Source of the DNA: Paenibacillus endoradicis
GTDB lineage: Bacteria > Bacillota > Bacilli > Paenibacillales > Paenibacillaceae
Length of the DNA stretch: 64,000 bases
Direction of reading: 5' to 3'
Assembly: GCF_024721975.1 (NCBI RefSeq)
Contig: NZ_JANQBB010000004.1
Span: forward strand, 310,001-374,000
In this document: positions 53,694 through 61,652 of the stretch, one piece after another
Layout of the letters: every line of letters starts with the position of its first letter
Position numbering within the stretch: position 1 is the stretch's first letter
Translations under genes and position numbers: made by a program
Notes under the pieces: generated by a model
The model's database searches: none
What the model was told of the DNA's origin: nothing
Seen by the model: only the letters and a program-made list of their open reading frames with translations

Positions 53694-54497
53694 ATGGTGG
53701 AAGTTGTAGTACGTAATAATGTGAAGATGATAGGAGAAGGGGAACAAGTAATTATACTTGCTCATGGATTTGGGTGTGATCAAAGCATGTGGCAATATAT
53801 AACCCCTAGTCTTGCAAAGAAATATAGACTTGTTCTATTTGATTATGTGGGTTCTGGTCAATCGGATTTGAGTGCGTACACTTCAGAACGCTATAATAGT
53901 CTGAACGGATATATGCAGGATTTATTAGAAGTTATGGAAGAAGCACAATTAAGAGATGTTATTTTTATTGGTCATTCAATTAGTTCTATGATTGGCATGC
54001 TAGCTTCCATTGAACGCCCAGAATGGTTCCAAAAGCTAATTATGATAGGTCCATCACCCCGCTATTTAAATGATGAAAATGGTTACTATGGTGGTTTTGA
54101 GCGAAGTGATATAGTAGAACTTCTTGAGATGATGGAGATGAATTTCTCGGGTTGGGCAAGCTTTATGGCTCCGATGGCTATGAATAATTTGGATCAGCCG
54201 CAATTTTCGCAACAATTAGAGCAAAGTTTTGCGAGTAGCAATCCTGTTATTGCGAGGCAGTTCGCCGAGGTAACATTCTTCTCAGATTATCGGACAGCAC
54301 TTGCGAAATGTTCAACACCTACTTTAATTATGCAATGTGCAGAGGATAGTGTAGTTCCTATGGAAGTAGGTCATTATCTGCACCAAAATATAGCTGGCAG
54401 TACGCTATGTTTAATGGAAGCGAAGGGGCATTATCCCCATATAAGCCACCCTATAGAAACACTTGCTGCCATTACACAATATATTGAAATACAATAA
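53694..54497 (+). CDS. rsbQ: RsbQ-type alpha/beta hydrolase
   Basis: The ATG at 53694, seven bases after AGGGAGA, gives 267 residues. The catalytic triad is Ser95 (GHSISS), Asp218 (CAEDSV) and His246 (KGHYPH). It shares long runs with B. subtilis RsbQ, including MIGPSPRYLNDENGYYGGFE and NPVIARQFAEVTFFSDYR. In B. subtilis RsbQ supplies a small-molecule or protein signal to the PAS domain of RsbP, starting the SigB energy-stress response; plant KAI2/D14 hormone receptors are relatives. Here the next gene, 31 bases later, has the RsbP-like PAS fused to a diguanylate cyclase instead of a phosphatase. Confidence 0.92.
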   Translation: MVEVVVRNNVKMIGEGEQVIILAHGFGCDQSMWQYITPSLAKKYRLVLFDYVGSGQSDLSAYTSERYNSLNGYMQDLLEVMEEAQLRDVIFIGHSISSMIGMLASIERPEWFQKLIMIGPSPRYLNDENGYYGGFERSDIVELLEMMEMNFSGWASFMAPMAMNNLDQPQFSQQLEQSFASSNPVIARQFAEVTFFSDYRTALAKCSTPTLIMQCAEDSVVPMEVGHYLHQNIAGSTLCLMEAKGHYPHISHPIETLAAITQYIEIQ

Positions 54498-54528
54498 TAT
54501 GTATTGAAGTAATGAAAGGGATTTTGAA

Positions 54529-55515
54529 ATGGATGATCGGTTACTATATGCTCCTTGCGGATATCTTTCCATAACGCATGAGGGTAAGATAATATCTGTG
54601 AATAATACTTTTCTCATGCAAATGGGATATAACGAACATAAATTGCTTAATCAGCATATTGAAGAATTAATGTCCACTGCGAATAAGCTTATTTTCCATT
54701 CATATTTCTACCCGTTTATTAATTTGCACGGATATGTCAATGAATTAATTATTAGTTTGAAAAATAGTGAAGGAATAGCTATTGCTTGTTTAATTAATGG
54801 AAAGCAGCTACTAGTTGATGATGTAGAAGTTTTTGATCTTATTATTGTACAGATGGGTCAAAGAATGAATTATGAGCAAGAGCTTCGTACTGCAAAAAAA
54901 CAAATTGAAGATGCTTATTGGAAAAAAGATCAAGCGTTAGAAGAATTGACGAAATTGAACATTGAGATCGAACAGAAGCAAGAAGAACTTATAATGATTA
55001 ATGAATCATTAATAGAACTATCTGTAACGGATAAATTAACCGGATTAAAAAATAGACGATACTTCCAAGAAAAATTAGAAGATCAGATTATTAATTTCGC
55101 ACGTAAAGAAAAACCATTCTCACTATGTATTATTGATATCGATCACTTTAAACATGTGAATGACACGTATGGTCATCAAGTGGGTGATGAAGTACTTGAA
55201 CAACTCGCCTATATATTGCGGAAATTCGTAAGAAAAGAAGATGTGCCAGCTAGGTATGGCGGTGAAGAGTTTGTACTTCTGTTGCCGAGGACTGATATTA
55301 AGGAGTCCAAAGTTATGGCAGAACAATTACGTCAACAAATCGAGGATGCTTCATGGGTAACAGGTCGTCTTACCGTTAGTATTGGTATTTCAACCTTCTA
55401 TGAAGATGAAACCGCGACGGGGATATTGAAGAAAGCGGACCAAGCATTGTATATGTCTAAAGAGAACGGTCGAAATCGAGTAACCCATATTGTGGATGCT
55501 TCTTATACCATCTAA
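54529..55515 (+). CDS. PAS-coiled coil-GGDEF diguanylate cyclase (RsbP-like input)
   Basis: A 328-residue cytoplasmic protein. Residues about 1-100 form a PAS domain resembling that of RsbP (LLYAPCGYLSITHEGKIISVN, then NTFLMQMGYNEHKLLNQHIEELM); a coiled coil follows (about 108-160), and a GGDEF domain about 168-325. The active loop is GGEEF (244-248) with an RxxD inhibitory site (RKED) five residues before, so it should make c-di-GMP and be product-inhibited. It lies 31 bases after rsbQ in the same direction and is probably translated with it. RsbQ is the obvious activator; no PP2C domain is present. A terminator follows. Confidence 0.92.
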   Translation: MDDRLLYAPCGYLSITHEGKIISVNNTFLMQMGYNEHKLLNQHIEELMSTANKLIFHSYFYPFINLHGYVNELIISLKNSEGIAIACLINGKQLLVDDVEVFDLIIVQMGQRMNYEQELRTAKKQIEDAYWKKDQALEELTKLNIEIEQKQEELIMINESLIELSVTDKLTGLKNRRYFQEKLEDQIINFARKEKPFSLCIIDIDHFKHVNDTYGHQVGDEVLEQLAYILRKFVRKEDVPARYGGEEFVLLLPRTDIKESKVMAEQLRQQIEDASWVTGRLTVSIGISTFYEDETATGILKKADQALYMSKENGRNRVTHIVDASYTI

Positions 55516-55551
55516 TAATTAAATTTATTAAATAATAAAATATATAAAATT

Positions 55552-55592
55552 AAAACAGCTCAATCCTTATTAAGAGGGAGAGCTGTTTTTTT
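55552..55592 (+). terminator. Terminator of the rsbQ-GGDEF operon
   Basis: AAAACAGCTC / GAGCTGTTTT arms followed by TTT. Confidence 0.8.
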
Positions 55593-55688
55593 GTGGATTT
55601 TAATTAGATTAATTGAAAATTTGTTACCTTAATCTATTTTATCCAATCAAAGAGCTATTTTAGCCAAACGATGTTGCATCAAAAATAA

Positions 55689-55722
55689 TGTAAGCGCTGT
55701 TACAATGTTGTAAACGGATACA
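55689..55722. promoter_or_regulatory. Two cre/LacI-type operators before the xylan operon
   Basis: TGTAAGCGCTGTTACA (55689-55704) is a dyad TGTAA/TTACA around GCGCTG, and TGTAAACGGATACA (55709-55722) follows; each differs from the cre consensus TGWNANCGNTNNCA at one fixed position. They stand 45-80 bases before the first permease start. Either CcpA or a LacI-family regulator could bind. Confidence 0.55.
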
Positions 55723-55766
55723 CCACATCGGTGTTCCTAGTCTACAGAGGCAGGAGAGATATTGAT

Positions 55767-56654
55767 ATGCATGAAAAGGGAATAAAAAGACTAGGTAGCC
55801 AGTTATTCTTTATGAGTCCCGCATTACTCATTTTCACAGGAATTATTATTATTCCGATTTTAATGAGTATGTACTATAGCTTGTTTCAGTGGGATGGAGT
55901 TTCAGCCAAAATTTACACAGAACTGGATAACTACACACGTTTGCTTAGTGACCCTATTCTTTGGATTTCATTAAAGAACTCAGTATATCTTACACTTGGA
56001 GCATTAGCTGTCCAATTACCGCTTGGTTTATTTTTCGCTATTATATTGAGTTACAAATTAAAAGGATCAAATTTTTTGAAGTCTATTTACTTTACACCGG
56101 TCATGCTTTCTACAGCGGTACTAGGTATATTATGGGGACAGATCTATGATCCTAACTTTGGTTTACTGAATAATTTACTCATTAATCTGGGCTTGTCTGA
56201 TTGGACGCATACTTGGTTAGGTGAGGAAGCAACTGCACTTGGTTCAGTTATTGCAGTAGTTGCTTGGCAATTTATCGGATTCTATATCATTGTTTATTAT
56301 GGAGCATTGCAAGGAATATCCGAAGAAGTTATGGAAGCGGCGAGAGTTGAGGGTGCAAGTGAATTAAGAATTATATTCAATATTCAGATCCCACTAATTT
56401 GGCCTACGATCACATTTACCGTATTAAATTGCGTTATTAATTCATTGAAGTACTTCGATCTAATCTATATTATGACTGGCGGTGGTCCTAATAATTCTAG
56501 TGAAGTGCTTGCGAGTTATATGATGAAAAATGGTTTCCGTCTTATGGACTTTGGTTATGGCAGCACCATTTCTACCTTCTTACTTCTATTCGGTTTAGTA
56601 TTAGCCTACCTTATTTCTAAGGGATTAGGACAAGGAACGAAGAAATTTCAATAG
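55767..56654 (+). CDS. Sugar ABC transporter permease (MalF/UgpA-like)
   Basis: The ATG at 55767, nine bases after AGGAGA, gives 295 residues with six membrane helices. It has the EAA loop EAARVEGASELRIIFNIQIPLIWPT and the DLIYIMTGGGPNNSSE string of sugar permeases in the MalF family. It is the first gene of a five-gene locus and pairs with the next permease. No ATPase is in the locus; such systems often share an MsmK-type ATPase encoded elsewhere. Confidence 0.93.
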   Translation: MHEKGIKRLGSQLFFMSPALLIFTGIIIIPILMSMYYSLFQWDGVSAKIYTELDNYTRLLSDPILWISLKNSVYLTLGALAVQLPLGLFFAIILSYKLKGSNFLKSIYFTPVMLSTAVLGILWGQIYDPNFGLLNNLLINLGLSDWTHTWLGEEATALGSVIAVVAWQFIGFYIIVYYGALQGISEEVMEAARVEGASELRIIFNIQIPLIWPTITFTVLNCVINSLKYFDLIYIMTGGGPNNSSEVLASYMMKNGFRLMDFGYGSTISTFLLLFGLVLAYLISKGLGQGTKKFQ

Positions 56655-56666
56655 GGAGATGAACAC

Positions 56667-57551
56667 ATGAATTCAGTTGTTAATGCGCAGACCAGTCACC
56701 CCAATGCAGCAAAAACTAAGAAAAGTAAGCTTTCAAAAGGTATTGGCAAAGCTGTATTATATGTTATTCTACTTGTCCACTTAATTTTCACAGCATATCC
56801 CTTTGTCTGGATGATGATTTCATCGTTCAAATCAAACAAAGAGTATTTTGAAAATCCTTGGGGTTTACCATCGGTATGGCAGTTTAGTAATTACTTGGAT
56901 GCTTGGAATCAAGGGATTAGTAAATATTTATTCAACAGTATTTATATTACGTTCTTTTCTGTTGTAGGCTTACTATTAGTAGCTACTTTTATTGGTTTCT
57001 ACTTATCGATCCGTCCTTTCAAGGGCTCGAAAGTGTTACTAGGTGCCTTTTTCTTAGGGATGTTAATTCCGGTTCATAGTACATTAATTCCGTTATTTAC
57101 ACTTGCCAATAAGGTTGGTGCATACGATACGTTTTGGTCATTATTTTTCCCTTATATTGCATTTAATCTACCAGTAGCAATCTTTCTAATTCATGGATTT
57201 TTCCGAGGAATACCGAAGGAATTGGAGGAGGCAGCAATCGTAGACGGTTGCAATATATACCAAACCTTCTTCAGAGTATATTTCCCGTTAGCTAAGCCTA
57301 TTCTGGCTACAGTAACGATACTGTCCTTCTTCAATATTATGAATGATTTTGTATTCCCATTAATTATGGTTTCACAGGATTCACTTAAGACGTTGCCACT
57401 TGGATTAATGAGTTTCAAAGGTAACTTTAGTGCCGATTATTCATTAATTAGTGCAGCACTTGTAATTACAACAGCGCCTATTATCATTTTATATATGTTC
57501 TTACAAAAATATATTCAAAACGGAGTAGTTGCCGGTTCAGTTAAAGGTTAG
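56667..57551 (+). CDS. Carbohydrate ABC transporter permease (MalG/UgpE-like)
   Basis: A 294-residue membrane protein with six helices: AYPFVWMMISSFKSNKEYFENPWGLP, the EAA loop EAAIVDGCNIYQTFFRVYFPLAKP, and FPLIMVSQDSLKTLPLGL, typical of MalG-type permeases. It lies 12 bases after the first permease gene; GGGAGATG precedes the ATG. It forms the membrane channel with that protein for oligosaccharide uptake. Confidence 0.94.
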   Translation: MNSVVNAQTSHPNAAKTKKSKLSKGIGKAVLYVILLVHLIFTAYPFVWMMISSFKSNKEYFENPWGLPSVWQFSNYLDAWNQGISKYLFNSIYITFFSVVGLLLVATFIGFYLSIRPFKGSKVLLGAFFLGMLIPVHSTLIPLFTLANKVGAYDTFWSLFFPYIAFNLPVAIFLIHGFFRGIPKELEEAAIVDGCNIYQTFFRVYFPLAKPILATVTILSFFNIMNDFVFPLIMVSQDSLKTLPLGLMSFKGNFSADYSLISAALVITTAPIIILYMFLQKYIQNGVVAGSVKG

Positions 57552-57629
57552 AGAAAAACAGCTGACGGACATATTGATGAAGAAGAATAGATGAAAATAG
57601 GAAATCTAACACAAAAGGGGATTTATACA

Positions 57630-58892
57630 ATGAAGAAAAGTTTAATCTTAGTTATCGTTATGATCATGCTAGTCGTTGCAGGATGTTCAAATAGCAACGC
57701 TGGAAACAGTGGGAAGTCTGATAATGTAACAAACCTAACGATGTGGAGTATGGAGTCCAGAAATAAAAACATCATTGAAGCTTCTATCGCAGAATTTAAC
57801 AAAGCTAATGCTGATATTCAGATTAAAGCAGAATTTTTTGAAGATGAAGCACTAAAAACAAAAATGAAAGTTGCTATTGCAGGTAATCAATTGCCAGATC
57901 TTATTACTTACTGGAGTGGTGAAACTTTTGATACGCTAGTAGCTAATAATATGCTCGGTGATATTACGCAGCAATTAAATGCTGATGTAGCATTCAAAGA
58001 TGATGTATTAAATGGTGGTCTTGAGACATTTGCATATGATGAAAAAAATTATGGTATCCCAGTACTATTCAGTGGTGTATCCCTTTGGTACAATAAACAA
58101 ATATTCGCAGATAATAACTTAACGCCTCCAGCAACGTTTGACGAACTTCTAACAGTTGTTGATTCATTGAATGAAAACGATATCATTCCAATTTCTGTAT
58201 CGGGTAAAGATCGTTGGCCAGTATTACACTGGTACTCTTATCTTGCAGAACGTGTTGGTGGAACAGAGCCATTTGAGCTAGCTAAGAGTGGTGAAGCTGA
58301 TTTCACTCAAGAAAGTTTTGTACAAGCCGGAGAACTTTTGAAAGAACTTGCAATTGATCATAAAGGTTTCGTTAATGGATTTTTAGGTCTAGATTATGCA
58401 GCTGCAGAAACACTATTTACAACTGGTCGTGCAGCTATGTACTTGCAAGGCGAATGGGCAATGGATGCTTTCCTAGATGATGAAATTTCTAAAGATATTG
58501 GTTTCGTTACATTCCCAACAGTTGAAGGTGGAAAAGGTAGTACTAATGTATACCACGGTGGTTTCGGTGTAGGTATGGCCGTTTCTGCTAAAGCAAATCA
58601 AGATGCTGCATACAAAGCTATTAGATTCTTAACTGATTCTGCTCAGCGTAAAGAAATTAATGAAGGTGCAAACATTAGTCCAATGAAAACAGCTGGACTA
58701 GAAGAAGCAAATATGCATCCACTATCCTTTGAATATGATACCGCTATTAGTGAAAACCTTGACGGATTCTTCAGTTACTATGACCAATCACTAGATGCGA
58801 AGCGTGCGGATCAATTCCTTAACGTTGTCGGTGCTATTGTAAGTCAATCAGATTCCAATGTCGCTGAAGAACTTGCTAAAGTGAAAAAATAA
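57630..58892 (+). CDS. Extracellular sugar-binding lipoprotein
   Basis: The ATG at 57630 after AAAGGGG gives 420 residues; the frame-start at 57591 would put a false extension before the signal. A lipoprotein signal with lipobox VAGC (Cys about 19), then a cluster-B type binding fold with NLTMWSMESRNKNIIEASIAEFNKAN, VSGKDRWPVLHWYSYL and MYLQGEWAMDAF. It catches the oligosaccharide for the two permeases. Unlike many such loci, it comes after the permeases. Confidence 0.93.
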   Translation: MKKSLILVIVMIMLVVAGCSNSNAGNSGKSDNVTNLTMWSMESRNKNIIEASIAEFNKANADIQIKAEFFEDEALKTKMKVAIAGNQLPDLITYWSGETFDTLVANNMLGDITQQLNADVAFKDDVLNGGLETFAYDEKNYGIPVLFSGVSLWYNKQIFADNNLTPPATFDELLTVVDSLNENDIIPISVSGKDRWPVLHWYSYLAERVGGTEPFELAKSGEADFTQESFVQAGELLKELAIDHKGFVNGFLGLDYAAAETLFTTGRAAMYLQGEWAMDAFLDDEISKDIGFVTFPTVEGGKGSTNVYHGGFGVGMAVSAKANQDAAYKAIRFLTDSAQRKEINEGANISPMKTAGLEEANMHPLSFEYDTAISENLDGFFSYYDQSLDAKRADQFLNVVGAIVSQSDSNVAEELAKVKK

Positions 58893-58917
58893 AATAGCTA
58901 ATCGGGAGGACTAGGCG

Positions 58918-60528
58918 ATGTCATTCATACAAAATCCAATACTTCGGGGTTTCAACCCCGATCCTTCCATCATTCGCGTAGAAGATGATTATTATATCGC
59001 TACATCGACGTTTGAATGGTTCCCAGGTGTACAGATTCATCATTCAAAGGATTTGAAAAATTGGAGCTTGCTAACGCATCCACTGCAACGACTAAGTCAG
59101 TTAAATATGATAGGAAACCCTGATTCAGGTGGTGTATGGGCACCTTGCTTGAGCTACAGTAATGGCACGTATTATTTAGTATATACTGATGTGAAAAGTC
59201 ATATGGGTCAATTCAAAGATACGCATAACTACTTGGTTACAGCACAACATATTTGTGGTCCTTGGTCCGAACCGATTCATTTGAATAGTAGTGGTTTCGA
59301 TCCATCACTATTCCATGATCAAGACGGAACAAAATGGATTGTTAATTTGAAATGGGATCATCGAAAAGGGAAAAATCCTTTTGGTGGTATCATTATTCAG
59401 CAATATGACGAAGAGCTGCAAAAGCTGATTGGTGATATTCATTGTATCTATGATGGGACATCGCTAGGCTTAACTGAAGGTCCTCATATCTATCAACATG
59501 ATGGCTATTACTATTTGTTAGTTGCAGAAGGTGGTACACGTTTTGGTCATGCAGAGACGGTCGCTCGTTCACGTACATTACTAGGTCAATATGAGACTGA
59601 TCCAAGCGGACCAATTGTTACATCACGAGATAAACCGAATCTTCCTTTGCAAAAAGCAGGTCATGCAAGTCTAGTTGAAACACAGCAAGGGCAGTGGTAT
59701 ATGGTTCATCTATGTGGTAGACCAACTACTCCATCTAAGAGCTGTATACTAGGTAGAGAGACTGCTATTGGGCAGGTTGAGTGGAATGAGGCAGGATGGT
59801 TACAACTAAGTCATGGCCATAATGGTCCTGAGCAGTTAGTACCAGCGCCACTACTAGAGGAAATTACAGATGTACCAGCACGCACTGAGTGGATTGAGCA
59901 TTTCGATGAAGACAAGCTTTCTATTGATTTTAGTACATTAAGAGAACCTATAAACGAGCAGTGGGCATCGCTAAAAGCTCGTCCTGGATATTTGCGATTA
60001 GTCGGAAGAGAATCACTATATTCACTGCATAGACAAAGCCTTATTGCACGTAGACAGCAGTCTTTTGTTATAGATGCTGAAACGATGCTCGAATTTACAC
60101 CGAACTCTTATCAACAACTTGCGGGACTTATCTATTATTACAATACAAAAAATTATTATTATTTGCATGTTAGCTGGGATGAATCTAAGGGCAAATGCGT
60201 TAGCATTATGCAAAGTGATCGCGGTATCTATGACGAACCAATGGATGAACCAATCTCGATTGAAGGAAGCGATAGATGCTATTTGAAGGCGGCTATTGAT
60301 GGTGAAAGTCTTCAATTCTATTACGCTACGATTGAAGGTGAGTGGACGGCTGTTGGTCCTGTACTAGATGCTTCAAAAATTTCAGATGAAAATGCAGAAC
60401 TTATCAAAGACGGATATGCATTAGATCAAGGTTTTACAGGTGCATTCATTGGTATATGCGCTCAAGATTTAGGCGGAAGCGGGAATTACGCAGATTTTGA
60501 CTATTTTGTCTATCGAGAGAAGGAATAA
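58918..60528 (+). CDS. GH43 beta-xylosidase/arabinofuranosidase
   Basis: A 536-residue cytoplasmic glycosidase of GH43 (subfamily 11 by its look). The five-blade propeller has the general base Asp15 in GFNPDPS, the pKa-setting Asp128 in GFDPS and the acid Glu187 in LTEGPH; EWFPGVQIHHSKDLKNW is typical of beta-xylosidases. A C-terminal beta-sandwich (about 330-536) shapes the pocket as in XynB. No signal peptide, so it cuts xylo-oligosaccharides after import. GGGAGG precedes the ATG; the dehydrogenase gene follows after two bases. Confidence 0.93.
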   Translation: MSFIQNPILRGFNPDPSIIRVEDDYYIATSTFEWFPGVQIHHSKDLKNWSLLTHPLQRLSQLNMIGNPDSGGVWAPCLSYSNGTYYLVYTDVKSHMGQFKDTHNYLVTAQHICGPWSEPIHLNSSGFDPSLFHDQDGTKWIVNLKWDHRKGKNPFGGIIIQQYDEELQKLIGDIHCIYDGTSLGLTEGPHIYQHDGYYYLLVAEGGTRFGHAETVARSRTLLGQYETDPSGPIVTSRDKPNLPLQKAGHASLVETQQGQWYMVHLCGRPTTPSKSCILGRETAIGQVEWNEAGWLQLSHGHNGPEQLVPAPLLEEITDVPARTEWIEHFDEDKLSIDFSTLREPINEQWASLKARPGYLRLVGRESLYSLHRQSLIARRQQSFVIDAETMLEFTPNSYQQLAGLIYYYNTKNYYYLHVSWDESKGKCVSIMQSDRGIYDEPMDEPISIEGSDRCYLKAAIDGESLQFYYATIEGEWTAVGPVLDASKISDENAELIKDGYALDQGFTGAFIGICAQDLGGSGNYADFDYFVYREKE

Positions 60529-60530
60529 TA

Positions 60531-61583
60531 ATGACTACTAAATTAATGACTGCTGCGGTGTTGAATAAACCGCTAGATATGGAAATGAAACAGGTTCCCA
60601 TTCCTGTTCCAAAAGCTGATGAAGCGTTAATTAAAGTATATTGTATTGGTGTATGTGGCTCAGATGTGCATTATTATGAACACGGTCGCATTGGTCGTTA
60701 TGTCGTTGAACAGCCTATCATTTTAGGACATGAACTAGCTGGAGAAGTTGTTGAAATAGGTTCTGCTGTGCAAAATGTTACGGTAGGTGATCGTGTTGCA
60801 GTTGAACCAGGCGTTACATGTGGACGTTGTGAATATTGCAAATCCGGTCGCTATAACTTATGTCCAGACGTTGTGTTCATGGCAACACCACCAGTAGATG
60901 GTGCTTGGGCTGAATATGTTACAGTTCGTAGCGATTTCTTATTCAAACTACCAGAAGGCATTAGCTATGAACAAGGCGCTTTACTTGAGCCGCTATCTGT
61001 AGGTATTCATGCGATGAATCGTGCAAAAGTAACACCTGCTGATCGTTTACTTGTTACTGGATTAGGACCTATTGGTTTGCTTGCTATTCAAGCAGCTAAA
61101 ATGTATGGCGTCAGTGAAATTTACGCTACAGATATTGTTCCATTTAGACAAGAACTTGCCAAAGAAATGGGCGTTACAGCTGTTATTAACCCCATGGAAG
61201 TTAATGTTAAGGACGCAATCCAAGAGCTTACAGCTGGTCGCGGCGTAACGGTAGTTGTGGAGTCTTCTGGTAACGGTCGTGCAATTGGAGATGCAATTAA
61301 GGCAGTCAAACGTGGTGGACGTGTCGTTCTAGTTGGAATGCCAGCAGCGGATGAAATCCCTGTTGAAATTAATACAATTATTGACTCAGAACTTAATGTG
61401 TATGGATTATTCCGTTACGCTAATACTTATCCAGGAGCAATTGCTGCATTGACAAGCGGAAGCGTAGATATTCAAAAAGTTATTACGCATAAATACAGTC
61501 TTAATGATACAAAGGCCGCAGTAGAAATGGCAAGAACGCAAAAGGATACAAGTATTAAAGTAATGATCTATCCAGGACAATAA
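60531..61583 (+). CDS. Zinc-dependent polyol dehydrogenase (xylitol/sorbitol type)
   Basis: A 350-residue medium-chain dehydrogenase: catalytic zinc Cys in GVCGSD and His-Glu in GHELAG; the structural zinc lobe CGRCEYCKSGRYNLC is intact; Rossmann string GLGPIGLLAIQAAK. It resembles xylitol, L-arabinitol and sorbitol dehydrogenases, which oxidise a polyol to the 2-ketose with NAD. It begins two bases after the GH43 stop, so a role in metabolising the pentose or its polyol is likely. The exact substrate is not fixed by sequence. Confidence 0.9.
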   Translation: MTTKLMTAAVLNKPLDMEMKQVPIPVPKADEALIKVYCIGVCGSDVHYYEHGRIGRYVVEQPIILGHELAGEVVEIGSAVQNVTVGDRVAVEPGVTCGRCEYCKSGRYNLCPDVVFMATPPVDGAWAEYVTVRSDFLFKLPEGISYEQGALLEPLSVGIHAMNRAKVTPADRLLVTGLGPIGLLAIQAAKMYGVSEIYATDIVPFRQELAKEMGVTAVINPMEVNVKDAIQELTAGRGVTVVVESSGNGRAIGDAIKAVKRGGRVVLVGMPAADEIPVEINTIIDSELNVYGLFRYANTYPGAIAALTSGSVDIQKVITHKYSLNDTKAAVEMARTQKDTSIKVMIYPGQ

Positions 61584-61591
61584 ATAAATTA

Positions 61592-61623
61592 GAGTCTGCT
61601 CCTACTTATAGGAGTAGACTCTA
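61592..61623 (+). terminator. Hairpin after the polyol dehydrogenase gene
   Basis: AGAGTCTGCTCCT / AGGAGTAGACTCT, nearly perfect, but followed by ATCTAT rather than a T-run, so it may only weaken read-through into the kinase gene. Confidence 0.6.
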
Positions 61624-61652
61624 TCTATATGTACCGGGAAGGAGGATGAACG

